From Terriglobales bacterium (GTDB lineage: Bacteria > Acidobacteriota > Terriglobia > Terriglobales > Acidobacteriaceae), in contig JAICWP010000016.1 of the NCBI GenBank assembly GCA_025934735.1, forward strand, positions 1-64,000: a DNA stretch of 64,000 bases. The letters are read 5' to 3'. This document shows positions 15,156 to 23,947 of the stretch, piece after piece. The notes beneath the pieces were generated by a model. That model ran no database searches and was not told the origin of the DNA. It saw only the letters and a program-made list of their open reading frames with translations. Position 1 is the first letter of the stretch; every line of letters begins with the position of its first letter. Made by a program: the position numbers and the translations under genes.

Positions 15156-15755
15156 ATGAGCGACGTTACCCGGCGGCAACTGAAGAAGGCGGCGGAGAAA
15201 GTACTTATCTTTCTCGGTTTGATGGCGCTGATGATGGTGCCCGGATCTTCGGAAACGATCCCTGTCACCACAGACCGGATAGCTCTCCCCGCTCCCACCC
15301 GGGTGGTGCTGGTCAGCATTCCCGATCGCAAGCTGGCGCTGCTGGAACACGGCAAGGCGGTGAAGGTTTACGCCGTAGCCGTGGGAGCCGAGGCCAGCCC
15401 CAGTCCGGGCGGCGAGTTCGAAATCGTCAACCGCATCACCAATCCAACCTATTACCACCCACATGTGGTGATTCCCGCCAGCGCGGATAACCCAATCGGA
15501 AGCCGCTGGGTAGGCCTGAACCGCAAAGGATATGGAATTCATGGCACCAATGAGCCGCGCTCCATCGGGCGCGCGGCTTCGCACGGGTGCATTCGCATGA
15601 GCAATCGCGATATCGCGCAATTTTTCGAGCTGGTGCGAATCGGCGACCTGGTGGAAATCCACGCCGAACGCGATGCGGATACGGCACGGGTGTTTGGCGG
15701 CGAGCGGGCAACCATGCAGGCTTCGGCGGCACCGCAGCCGGTGGAAGGACAGTAA
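15156..15755 (+). CDS. L,D-transpeptidase, YkuD domain
   Basis: 199 residues from the ATG at 15156; an in-frame ATG at 15102 is an alternative. A hydrophobic signal segment (VLIFLGLMALMMVPGSS) exports it. The YkuD domain carries GIHGTN and ASHGCIRMSNRD, giving catalytic Cys145 with its His and Arg. Such enzymes make 3-3 peptidoglycan crosslinks or attach proteins to peptidoglycan. It is the first gene of a co-directional run of seven; the next gene starts 11 bp after its stop. Confidence 0.9.
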   Translation: MSDVTRRQLKKAAEKVLIFLGLMALMMVPGSSETIPVTTDRIALPAPTRVVLVSIPDRKLALLEHGKAVKVYAVAVGAEASPSPGGEFEIVNRITNPTYYHPHVVIPASADNPIGSRWVGLNRKGYGIHGTNEPRSIGRAASHGCIRMSNRDIAQFFELVRIGDLVEIHAERDADTARVFGGERATMQASAAPQPVEGQ

Positions 15756-15766
15756 GCGAGGAAACC

Positions 15767-15940
15767 ATGGAACGGGCAATGATGGCGCTAATCGCGGTGG
15801 CGGGAGTGACTTTTTCCGTAGCCATTGCACTGCTGGTGGAAGAGTTGGTCATGGGAGGGATGTTCCGCCTGATGTTCGCGCGGGCCCAGGCGCAGATCGC
15901 AGAACAGAGGGGGAAAGGGGAAGAGTATGTTGCTCATTAA
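15767..15940 (+). CDS. Small single-pass membrane protein upstream of SPFH protein
   Basis: 57 residues starting MERAMMALIAVAGVTFSVAI with one membrane helix (about 5-24), a second hydrophobic patch, then a charged tail (AQAQIAEQRGKGEE). It overlaps the next start by 14 bp and follows the L,D-transpeptidase by 11 bp, so translational coupling is likely. Family unknown. The charged tail is helical and could contact the SPFH protein, which is only inference. Confidence 0.6.
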   Translation: MERAMMALIAVAGVTFSVAIALLVEELVMGGMFRLMFARAQAQIAEQRGKGEEYVAH

Positions 15941-17261
15941 ATATTTGCTGATGGCGTTTGGGATCGCGATGTTCGGGTCGGCGGCGGCGATCCTGGGATA
16001 CGACCTTTACCTGACGGCAATGGCGCGGCGCGCGCTGGCGCAGTTGCAGCCCGGGCAGACAGCGCCGGAAGAGCGCGAAGTGCGCTGGCGGGTGAGCGTG
16101 GGGCTGGCGCTGCTGGCTTGGGCGCCCATTCTGCTCGCCATGAGCCTGGTGGTGGTGCCGGCGGGCATGGGCGGAGTGCAAGTAAGCCAGGTCTCAGGAA
16201 CCCTGGTGGGCACGCTCTATCCCGGAGTGCACGTGGTGCGGCCTTTCGTGGACAGAGTGGTGTTGTTCGACACGCGCGACCAATTGTTTACGACTGGCGC
16301 GGTGGAGGATCACGCCAGCGCCGCCAAGACGGGGGCAGCTGCGGCTCCGCCACAACTGATGAAGGTACAAGCGAAGGAGGGGCTCACGCTGGGCTTGGCC
16401 ATCACGGTGCGGTATCGCCTGGATCCACGCCGGCTCGATTACATCCTCAACAATCTGCCGCAACCGGTAGAGAAGGAGCTGGTACCACCGATCGTGGCCA
16501 GTTCCTGGCGCGAACTGGTGCCGAACTACACGGTGCGCGAGGTGTTCGCCAGCAAGCGCGAGGAGGTGAGGGAACGGGCGGCGGAGGCGATTACACGCAA
16601 GCTGGCGGTGGATGGAATCGTGGTGAAGGAAGTGATGCTGCGGGATATCCAGCTGCCGCCGGAGTACGCCCAGGGCTTGGAAGACTTGCTGCTCAAAGAG
16701 CAGCAGAACGACCGGATGGGAGTGGAGACGGACATTCAGCAGAAGCAGGTGCGCATTGCGGAATTGCAGGCTGAGGCCGTGAAGGCGCAGCAGGTGAAGC
16801 AGGCGGAAGGGCAGGCGCAAGTGCGAGTGCTTCAGGCTAAAGGCGAAGCCGACGCCATGAAGTACCTGCTGCCCTTAAAGAAGCAGCAGATCGAACAGAC
16901 CAGGCTGGAGGCGCAGGCGCGCAAGGAAGCTACAGTGCAGAGCGCGGAAGCGAACGCGCAGGCCAAGGTGATTGACAGCAAGGCGGAAATGGAACGGCGC
17001 AAACTACTGGCCGAGGCTGAAGCGGAGCGAATCCGCGTGACCGCGGCGGCGGACGCGCAGCGCATGCAGAGCGAAGGCGCGGTCCTCAAGCAAAATCCGC
17101 TGCTCATTAACAAGATCATCGCCGAGCGGCTTTCCGACAAGCTGCAGATCATGGTGGTTCCCGCCGACGGCAGGTTCATGTTCGCCAATGACCTGTTGCG
17201 CGGGTTGAGCATGGGGAACCACGCCGCGCCGGCGCCGCCGGATGATCCGCCGAACCAGTAG
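15927..17261 (+). CDS. SPFH/band-7 domain membrane protein (prohibitin-like)
   Basis: 444 residues. Two N-terminal membrane helices (about 3-25 and 48-72) precede the SPFH domain, VQVSQVSGTLVGTLYPGVHV through LKEVMLRDIQLPPEYAQGLE (about 75-250). A long Ala/Glu/Gln/Lys-rich coiled coil follows, about 252-380 (KQVRIAELQAEAVKAQQ and similar). This is the prohibitin/stomatin/HflKC plan: oligomeric rings scaffolding membrane microdomains or proteases. Loop 115-130 (AVEDHASAAKTGAAAAPPQ) is an unusual insertion. It is encoded between a cell-wall enzyme and a sensor pair, suggesting an envelope role. Confidence 0.9.
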   Translation: MLLIKYLLMAFGIAMFGSAAAILGYDLYLTAMARRALAQLQPGQTAPEEREVRWRVSVGLALLAWAPILLAMSLVVVPAGMGGVQVSQVSGTLVGTLYPGVHVVRPFVDRVVLFDTRDQLFTTGAVEDHASAAKTGAAAAPPQLMKVQAKEGLTLGLAITVRYRLDPRRLDYILNNLPQPVEKELVPPIVASSWRELVPNYTVREVFASKREEVRERAAEAITRKLAVDGIVVKEVMLRDIQLPPEYAQGLEDLLLKEQQNDRMGVETDIQQKQVRIAELQAEAVKAQQVKQAEGQAQVRVLQAKGEADAMKYLLPLKKQQIEQTRLEAQARKEATVQSAEANAQAKVIDSKAEMERRKLLAEAEAERIRVTAAADAQRMQSEGAVLKQNPLLINKIIAERLSDKLQIMVVPADGRFMFANDLLRGLSMGNHAAPAPPDDPPNQ

Positions 17262-17340
17262 CGGAGTTGGCCCTGGGGCGGCCTCACTGGTTAACCGCCG
17301 GAAGGCCGCCTCCAGCACGCAGGAGCAGGGGAAGAGGATC

Positions 17341-18579
17341 ATGGCGGTTTATAATTCGCAGCATCCATACATGTTCCTGCGAAGCAGCAAGCCCCGGATG
17401 CTAGGCGTGGCTCTAGGACTGCTCCTTATGGTTCCGGCGGCACTGGGGGCTGATTGGGGCGCGCCCGCCCGGGCGCTGGCGGAGAAAATTGCAGCCGTAA
17501 CCGGGCCGGGAGCGGTGGCCATGGAGGTTACTAACCGCTCCTCGCTGAAGCCCGCACAGGTGGAGCAGGCGCGAGGCGCGCTGGTGTCCGAAATGGGAGC
17601 GCTCGGTGTCCAAGTAGTGGAGAGCGGCCAGGCGGCAACCGTGCGCGTCACCTTTTCGGAAAATGCACAGAGCTATTTGTGGATTGCCCAAGTGCGGCAG
17701 GGCACGGGCGACGAGAAGGCGCTGATGGTTGCCGTGCCGGGCGCGCCCCCGGGCGGCAGCTTCGGCCCGAGTTCTCCGCTAAGCATTCACCGTACCCTGC
17801 TGTGGTCGCAGGATGCTCCCATCCTGGATGCGACACTGCTGCCGGGCGGAAATCCGGAGCACCTTTTGGTTCTCGATCCGGGCAAGGTGACACTGTTCAG
17901 CGGGCAGGGCGGGCAGTGGCGGCAGGAGCAGGCGTTCCCCATTGCGCACACGCGCCCGTGGCCTCGCGACCTGCGCGGGCGCATTGTATTCAACCGCGAG
18001 CATCTGTTCGATGTCTATTTGCCGGGGGTGGTCTGCGAGGCGGTGCTTAGTTCGCCATTGAGCATGGCCTGTCATGAGGCCGACGATCCCTGGCCGCTGG
18101 GGGCCGGGCCCTCGAGTGTGCGCGCGTTCTTTTCGCCGGCACGAAACTTTTTCACCGGCGTGGTGGCACCGGGAATCGGCAAGCAGAACACGTTTCCGCC
18201 CTTCTATTCGGCGGCGGGCCTGCCGCGCAATGGGTACGAACTGTGGGTATTGACGGCGGTGGATGGTTCGGTGCACCTGGTGGACGGCATAAACGACGTG
18301 GTGACGAAGGTGCCGTGGGGCAGCGATATTGCGGCGCTGAAGAGCGGCTGCGGTTCGGGGTGGCAGATTCTAGCGTCGGCCAAAAGCGGCGAGGGCGACA
18401 GCTTGCGTGCTTACGAAATGCTGGACCGGGAGCCCGCACCCGTGGGCGCGGCAACGGATTTCAATGGCCCGGTGACCGCGCTGTGGAGCAAAAACGATGG
18501 CACGGCGGTGGTGGTAGGGCAAAATCCGGACACGGGGAAATATGAGGCTTATAGTCTGGACATTGGTTGTCATCAGTAG
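17341..18579 (+). CDS. Secreted protein, possible beta-propeller, unknown function
   Basis: 412 residues from the ATG at 17341. The signal peptide is LGVALGLLLMVPAALGADWG. Residues about 30-100 are an alpha/beta segment (LAEKIAAVTGPGAVAMEVTN). The rest alternates short strands with LLVLDPGKVTLFSGQGGQW, VAPGIGKQNTFPPFYSAAG and VDGSVHLVDGINDVVTKVPW, like a beta-propeller or integrin-like repeat protein. Its last 38 bp overlap the substrate-binding protein gene in another frame, so the two are tightly coupled and probably work together outside the cytoplasm. I cannot assign a function. Confidence 0.7.
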   Translation: MAVYNSQHPYMFLRSSKPRMLGVALGLLLMVPAALGADWGAPARALAEKIAAVTGPGAVAMEVTNRSSLKPAQVEQARGALVSEMGALGVQVVESGQAATVRVTFSENAQSYLWIAQVRQGTGDEKALMVAVPGAPPGGSFGPSSPLSIHRTLLWSQDAPILDATLLPGGNPEHLLVLDPGKVTLFSGQGGQWRQEQAFPIAHTRPWPRDLRGRIVFNREHLFDVYLPGVVCEAVLSSPLSMACHEADDPWPLGAGPSSVRAFFSPARNFFTGVVAPGIGKQNTFPPFYSAAGLPRNGYELWVLTAVDGSVHLVDGINDVVTKVPWGSDIAALKSGCGSGWQILASAKSGEGDSLRAYEMLDREPAPVGAATDFNGPVTALWSKNDGTAVVVGQNPDTGKYEAYSLDIGCHQ

Positions 18580-19891
18580 CGTGCTAGCCCTGGCCTGCGG
18601 AGGCGCGGCGGAAGTGAGGCCGCGCTATGGCGGAACCTTGCGGATTATGCTGCGCCAGGCGCCGGCTTCGCTCGATCCGGCCAGGTTAAATGCTTCTGAG
18701 GAAGCGCGGATTTTCTCGCTCATTTTCGAAGGATTGACGGGGTACGACGCTCGCGGCCGACTACAAGCGCAATTGGCTACGCGCTGGCAGGCCGACTCTT
18801 CTTTCCAGCGCTGGCAGGTGTGGCTGCGGGCAGGGGTGAAATTTCAGGATGGCACGCCGCTAACGGCAGATGCGGCGGCAGCTTCGCTGCGTGCGGCGAA
18901 CCCAGCATGGATGGTGAACACAGATGGAGAGTCGGTGGTGATCCAAACCACTGCCCCGGATCCGGAGCTGCCGGCGGAATTGGCCCTGCCGCGAAATGGA
19001 ATCGTTCGTCACACGGGCAATAAAACCGTGGGCACAGGCGCTTTCTTGGTCAGCAACTGGCAACCGGGGAGGAGCCTGGTCCTGAGTGCGAATGACGATT
19101 ATTGGGGCGGCCGCCCTTTTCTGGATTCGGTGGCCGTCACGCTCGGTCAGAGTTGGCGCCAACAGATGGTTGCGCTGGAACTGGGCAAGGCTGACGTGGT
19201 GGAAGTTGCCCCTGACCAGGCGCGCCGTGCTGGTTTGTCGGGACGCACGGTCGTGGAATCGGCCTCCAACGAGCTGCTGGCTTTGGTGTTTACGCGTGAG
19301 GCGCAATCCGAGGAGGAGGCGCGAGTTCGGCAGGCGCTTGCCGAGAGCATTGACCGCAGCTCCATCGTGAGCGTGCTGCTGCAAGGTCAGGGCGAGGCGT
19401 CCGAGACCATCCTGCCCAATTGGATGACCGGCTACGCCGTGCTTTTTGGGCCAACCGCCGACCGACCCGCAAATGTGCAGCTCCCCGCCGCAGCCACAAT
19501 GACGTTGTCCTACGACGGGAGCGACCCTGCGAACCAGTTGATGGCGGAGCGGATCGCGCTAAATGCGCGCGATGCGGGCATCAGGTTGCAGACGATCGGC
19601 TCGACGAGCAGTGCAGATGTGCGCCTGCTGCGGATAACGCTGGCTTCGCCGCAGCCACAGCTGGCCCTCGTTTCGGTAGCTGAGGCCGCCGGTCTGCCTG
19701 CTCCCCGGTTCGAGGGCACGTCGCCGGAAGAGCTCTACACCCGGGAGAAGAAAATGCTGCACTCGGGCCGCATCATTCCGCTGGCACACGTGCCGGAAGC
19801 TACCGTCCTCGCGCCTGCAGTGAATGGCTGGCGCGCCGACTTGTTCGGCGGCTACAGGCTGGCCGACGTGTGGCTCGGGAGCACACCGTGA
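18542..19891 (+). CDS. Extracellular solute-binding protein, family 5, without transporter genes
   Basis: 449 residues. A signal peptide (MRLIVWTLVVISSVLALACGG, possibly lipidated at Cys19) is followed by the SBP_bac_5 start RYGGTLRIMLRQAPASLDPA and the family pattern FSLIFEGLTGYD and WLRAGVKFQDGTPLTADA. It is shorter than typical peptide-binding proteins (500-550 residues). No permease or ATPase gene lies in the operon; instead it is followed directly by a sensor kinase whose start overlaps its stop as GTGA. It may act as a ligand-binding partner for signalling rather than uptake. The family is secure, the role is inferred. Confidence 0.85.
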   Translation: MRLIVWTLVVISSVLALACGGAAEVRPRYGGTLRIMLRQAPASLDPARLNASEEARIFSLIFEGLTGYDARGRLQAQLATRWQADSSFQRWQVWLRAGVKFQDGTPLTADAAAASLRAANPAWMVNTDGESVVIQTTAPDPELPAELALPRNGIVRHTGNKTVGTGAFLVSNWQPGRSLVLSANDDYWGGRPFLDSVAVTLGQSWRQQMVALELGKADVVEVAPDQARRAGLSGRTVVESASNELLALVFTREAQSEEEARVRQALAESIDRSSIVSVLLQGQGEASETILPNWMTGYAVLFGPTADRPANVQLPAAATMTLSYDGSDPANQLMAERIALNARDAGIRLQTIGSTSSADVRLLRITLASPQPQLALVSVAEAAGLPAPRFEGTSPEELYTREKKMLHSGRIIPLAHVPEATVLAPAVNGWRADLFGGYRLADVWLGSTP

Positions 19892-21702
19892 GCTTCCGCC
19901 GCAAGCTGCTGCTGATGCTTACCCTGACCGTGTTTGTGGCAGTAGCGGCCGTGGCGTGGACGGTTTCGGTTATTACGCGCCGGGCCTTCGAGCAATCGGA
20001 GCAGGAGCGGACCCGGGCGCTGGTGGCGCAGTTTCACCGCGAATTCAACCGCCGCGGGCAGGAAGTAGCGAGCCGGGTGGAAGCCATCGCGGGCAGCGAC
20101 GCGGCTACACGCATGGCCCTAGACTTGAGCCGGCAACCCGGGAACACGGGCGCGTACGTGAACGAGGCCGCGGCCGAAGCCAAAGCGCAACAGCTGGACT
20201 TCCTGGAATTCGCCGACGCAGGCGGCAGCATTATTTCCTCGGCGCAATGGCCGGCAAAATTCGGCTACAAGGAACCGCCGCTGGCCAATGCGGCCCAGGC
20301 GCCCTCAGCCAATGCATTTTTGAAACGCGAAGAGCTGCCCAACAGTGCGGTGCTGGGCCTGTTCGCCATCCGAGTGATTCGTGAGGCGGACAAGCCGCTT
20401 TACGTGGTTGGCGGCCGCCGGCTGGACCAGGAGTTTCTGGCTTCGCTAGAACTGCCGGCGGGAACACGCGCCATGTTGTACACCAACGCGGGGGGCACCT
20501 ATTCGCCGGAGTCGCTGGTGGACGCGGCAGGGCCGGTGGCGCAGGCGGGAAGACTGGAGCCGCTGGTGGACCGGGTGAAGGGCAGCGGAGGGGAACAGAG
20601 TGTGGTAGTGAGCTGGTCCTCGGACCCAGCGGATAGCGAGAACGTGGACGCCATTCCGCTCAAAACCGAGAAGGGTGAGCTATTGGGCATGCTGCTGGTG
20701 GGGAACTCGGGCCGGGCGCTGGTCGCGGTGGAAAGGCGTATACGGTCCACGGCGCTGCTGGTGGCCGGCTTGGCATTAGTGCTAGCAATAGTGGTGAGCA
20801 CCTGGCTTGCAAGCCGGGTCACGCGTCCAGTGGAACAGCTGGCCCAGGCCGCAAGGGAAGTGGCGGCAGGGAACTGGCAGGCCCAGGTGCAGGTGGACTC
20901 GAGCGATGAACTGGGAGAGATGGCCGGCGCATTCAACCGCATGACGCAGGAGCTTACAGACCAGCGCGAGCGCCTGGTGCAGGCGGAGCGGGTGGCGGCG
21001 TGGCGGGAGCTGGCGCGGCGCCTGGCGCACGAATTGAAGAACCCGCTGTTCCCGTTGCAGATCACGGTGGAAAACCTGCTCAAAGCGCGAGAGCACGGGG
21101 GAGAGCAGTTCGACGAGGTTTTCCGCGAAAGCGCGAGCACGCTACTGGCCGAGATCGCAAATTTGAAAGCGATCATCGACCGGTTCAGCGAGTTTTCCAA
21201 GATGCCGCAACCGCAGCTGCAGCCGGTGGACCTCAACCAATTGGTGCGGAATGTGCTACAGGTCCATCAGGCGCAGATGGGGGCAGAAGGCGGGCCGAAA
21301 ATTGTTGCTAAGCTCCAACTCGACGATCAGCTGGGCAAAGTCGCGGCCGATCCGGAGCTGCTGCACCGGGCGCTGGCAAACCTGGTGCTGAATGCAATGG
21401 ACGCCATGCCGCGCGGCGGCACGCTCACCCTGCGGACGCGAGCGAGCGGTGAAAACGCCTGCGTTGACGTGAGCGATACCGGCAGCGGCCTGAGCAAAGA
21501 GGAGTGCGACCGGCTGTTCACGCCCTATTACACTACCAAGGAGCACGGCACCGGGCTGGGGCTGGCGATGGTGCAATCGGTAGTAAGCGATCACCAGGGC
21601 AGAATCGGGGTGAAGAGCGCGCCCGGGCAGGGCACGACCTTTTCGATCGAGCTGCCGAGGCGCCGCGAGGAGCTGGCGAAATTCAGCACCAATTCAGGAT
21701 AA
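19888..21702 (+). CDS. Sensor histidine kinase, NtrY-like
   Basis: 604 residues from the GTG at 19888, which overlaps the preceding TGA as GTGA; an in-frame GTG at 19870 is possible. A membrane helix (about 6-27), a large extracytoplasmic region (about 30-290), a second helix (about 291-312) and a HAMP segment precede the dimerisation/phosphoacceptor motif LARRLAHELKNPLFPLQ. The ATPase boxes are NLVLNAMDAMPRGG (N), DTGSGLS (G1) and GTGLGLAMVQSVV (G2). HELKNPL with P-L-Q is typical of NtrY kinases. The partner regulator is the next gene, 9 bp downstream. Confidence 0.95.
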   Translation: MSFRRKLLLMLTLTVFVAVAAVAWTVSVITRRAFEQSEQERTRALVAQFHREFNRRGQEVASRVEAIAGSDAATRMALDLSRQPGNTGAYVNEAAAEAKAQQLDFLEFADAGGSIISSAQWPAKFGYKEPPLANAAQAPSANAFLKREELPNSAVLGLFAIRVIREADKPLYVVGGRRLDQEFLASLELPAGTRAMLYTNAGGTYSPESLVDAAGPVAQAGRLEPLVDRVKGSGGEQSVVVSWSSDPADSENVDAIPLKTEKGELLGMLLVGNSGRALVAVERRIRSTALLVAGLALVLAIVVSTWLASRVTRPVEQLAQAAREVAAGNWQAQVQVDSSDELGEMAGAFNRMTQELTDQRERLVQAERVAAWRELARRLAHELKNPLFPLQITVENLLKAREHGGEQFDEVFRESASTLLAEIANLKAIIDRFSEFSKMPQPQLQPVDLNQLVRNVLQVHQAQMGAEGGPKIVAKLQLDDQLGKVAADPELLHRALANLVLNAMDAMPRGGTLTLRTRASGENACVDVSDTGSGLSKEECDRLFTPYYTTKEHGTGLGLAMVQSVVSDHQGRIGVKSAPGQGTTFSIELPRRREELAKFSTNSG

Positions 21703-21711
21703 GAGACGCAT

Positions 21712-23109
21712 ATGGGTGCCAAAGCACACCTGCTGATCGTGGATGACGAAGCCAACACCCTGGCCTCGCTGTCGCGCGCCTTTCGGCTGGCCGGACATGA
21801 AGCGACGGTGTGCGACAACGCGGCGAAGGCGCTGGAACTGGCTAAGGCGCAGGCATTCGACCTGATTCTTTCAGATGTGGTGATGCCCAACAAGGACGGG
21901 CTGAGCCTGCTGGAGGATTTGAAAAGGCAGGGAGTGACTGCGCCGGTGGTCATGATGTCCGGCCAGGCGCACATCGAAATGGCGGTTCGCGCCACCAAGC
22001 TGGGCGCACTCGACTTTCTGGAAAAGCCGATCTCCACGGAAAAGCTGCTGCTGACGGTGGAGAACGCCTTACGGTTGCAGCGATTGGAATCGGAAAACCG
22101 CCAGCTCCGGCAGCGGCTCGGAAAGCACGAGATGGTATGGGCGGGCGATAGCATGCGACGGGTGATGGCACAGGTGGAACGCGTGGCGGCCAGCGAAACG
22201 CGCGTCTGCATTCTGGGCGAGACGGGGACGGGCAAGGAGTTGGTGGCGCGCACCTTGCACGAGCGTAGTTCGCGCACCGGCGGCCCGTTCGTGACAGTGA
22301 ATTGCGCGGCGGTTCCCGCCGAGCTGATTGAATCGGAACTGTTCGGCCACGAGAAGGGATCGTTTACTGGGGCAGCGGGGCGCCACATTGGCAAGTTCGA
22401 GCAAGCGCAGCACGGGACGCTGTTTCTCGATGAAATTGGCGATATGCCTTTAGCCATGCAGGCCAAGCTGCTGCGGGTGCTGGAAGAAAACGAAATCGAG
22501 CGCATCGGAGGCGAGAGGCCGATGGCGGTTGATGTGCGTGTGATCGTTGCCACGCACCGCAGCTTGGAAACACTGGTAGGCCAGGGAAAATTCCGCCAGG
22601 ACCTGTTCCACCGGATATACGTTTTCCCCGTCGTCCTGCCGCCTTTGCGAGAGCGCCGGGAGGACATTCCGGTGCTGATCGGGCATTTTGTCCGCCAGGT
22701 ATGCGCGCAGAACGGGTGGAAGGAAGCGCCCTTTACGCCTGAGGCGGTTGAGGCACTGCAGAACTATTCCTGGCCGGGAAACGTGCGCGAGCTGCGCAAC
22801 GTGGTGGAGCGGATGATTCTGCTTTCACCGGACGGGAGCGTGGACCTGCAGTGCGTACAAACGGCGCTTCCCAAGCTGCAGGTGGCGGGGAGTGCGCCGA
22901 TGCGCGCGGCGGGCCCGCTTTCCGAACGAGTGGAGGATTTTGAACGGGAAACCATCCTGACCGAACTGAAGCGCAACCAGTTTCATGTGACCAACACGGC
23001 GAAGGCACTGGGGATGGAGCGCAGCCACCTGTATAAGAAAGCGGAGCAACTGGGGATTGATCTGCAAGCGGCCCGCAGGGCGGCGGACGGAGAGAGCTCG
23101 TCGGGCTGA
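21712..23109 (+). CDS. Sigma-54-dependent response regulator, NtrC/NtrX family
   Basis: 465 residues. The receiver domain, 1-120, has Asp11-Asp12 and phosphoacceptor Asp55. The AAA+ domain, about 142-370, has Walker A GETGTGKE (169-176) and Walker B GTLFLDEIGD (235-244). The sigma-54 contact loop is GSFTGA (216-221), a Ser replacing the first Ala of GAFTGA. The C-terminal Fis-type helix-turn-helix is NQFHVTNTAKALGMERSHLYK. It is paired with the NtrY-like kinase immediately upstream. It should activate sigma-54 promoters; one candidate is found before the Flp pilin at 32230, with no proof of a link. Confidence 0.96.
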   Translation: MGAKAHLLIVDDEANTLASLSRAFRLAGHEATVCDNAAKALELAKAQAFDLILSDVVMPNKDGLSLLEDLKRQGVTAPVVMMSGQAHIEMAVRATKLGALDFLEKPISTEKLLLTVENALRLQRLESENRQLRQRLGKHEMVWAGDSMRRVMAQVERVAASETRVCILGETGTGKELVARTLHERSSRTGGPFVTVNCAAVPAELIESELFGHEKGSFTGAAGRHIGKFEQAQHGTLFLDEIGDMPLAMQAKLLRVLEENEIERIGGERPMAVDVRVIVATHRSLETLVGQGKFRQDLFHRIYVFPVVLPPLRERREDIPVLIGHFVRQVCAQNGWKEAPFTPEAVEALQNYSWPGNVRELRNVVERMILLSPDGSVDLQCVQTALPKLQVAGSAPMRAAGPLSERVEDFERETILTELKRNQFHVTNTAKALGMERSHLYKKAEQLGIDLQAARRAADGESSSG

Positions 23110-23115
23110 GGCGCG

Positions 23116-23940
23116 CTACTGCGGCACCGGCCGGGGATGGCGGGCGCGCACCCGACGGGAGTTGTAGATTTCCGCGTCGGCGGCTTCGATGAGCGATTCC
23201 ACCGTGCTCGCATCGGGAACAAACTGCGCAATGCCGGTACTCAATTCCAATTGATAACCGAATTCCTGGTTGCGGCGGTTCCAATGCTCGACTCCGCACG
23301 CACCCTGCAGCCGATCCACGGCGATTTGCGCTTCTCCGCGATCCGTCTCGGGCAGAATAGCCAGGAACTCATGTTCGGCGTAGCGCAGGAGGATGTCTGC
23401 CGCCCGAAAATTCCGTTTGAGCATGCGGGAGATGTCGAGCAGGATGCGCTCGGCCACCACATGGCCGAAGCGGTTGTCCAGGGCCTCAAAGGCGTCAACA
23501 TCCATCATGACGACGCACAGGCGGGTGCCAGTTCTTTGAGAACGGGCCATTTCACGGGCGAGCACCTCATCCAGGTTCCTGCGATTCAGTAGCCCGGTCA
23601 GTTGGTCAATGCGGGAAGCCCGCTCCGCTTGCAGCAGCCGCCCGGTAAGGTCGCGACGGGTGTGCGTCAGACGGATGCGTTGCTGGACCATGTAGATGGC
23701 CAGCAGCAGCAACAGAACCAGCAGACCGCAAAAGAGCGCGGGAAGATTCTGCTGCGTGACCACGGTGGCCCCGACGTGCCAGAGCACGCGAGGCACCAGC
23801 AGGCCCAGGAAGCCGGTGGCCAGGATGACGGTGATGAGACCAACCAGGCACCAGAGTTGCAGGTCGCGGCCCTCGAGGGCGTGCAACTCGCGCTCCAGCG
23901 CCTGGGGATCTTCATGCTTTAACTGGTCTGTTTCCGCCAT
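23116..23940 (-). CDS. Membrane GGDEF protein, degenerate active site with intact I-site
   Basis: 274 residues. Two membrane helices (about 30-52 and 67-88) precede a GGDEF domain (about 108-265) starting RIDQLTGLLNRRNLDEVL. The catalytic signature GGDEF reads AEHEF at 188-192, so cyclase activity is very unlikely. The inhibitory-site RxxD is intact (Arg179-AA-Asp182) at exactly the spacing known from active cyclases. Such proteins typically bind c-di-GMP as receptors, PelD being the best-known case. It is the last gene of a three-gene minus-strand unit, starting 7 bp after the glycosyltransferase, and is probably its regulator. Confidence 0.88.
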   Translation of the reverse strand: MAETDQLKHEDPQALERELHALEGRDLQLWCLVGLITVILATGFLGLLVPRVLWHVGATVVTQQNLPALFCGLLVLLLLLAIYMVQQRIRLTHTRRDLTGRLLQAERASRIDQLTGLLNRRNLDEVLAREMARSQRTGTRLCVVMMDVDAFEALDNRFGHVVAERILLDISRMLKRNFRAADILLRYAEHEFLAILPETDRGEAQIAVDRLQGACGVEHWNRRNQEFGYQLELSTGIAQFVPDASTVESLIEAADAEIYNSRRVRARHPRPVPQ

Positions 23941-23947
23941 GCAAGAT

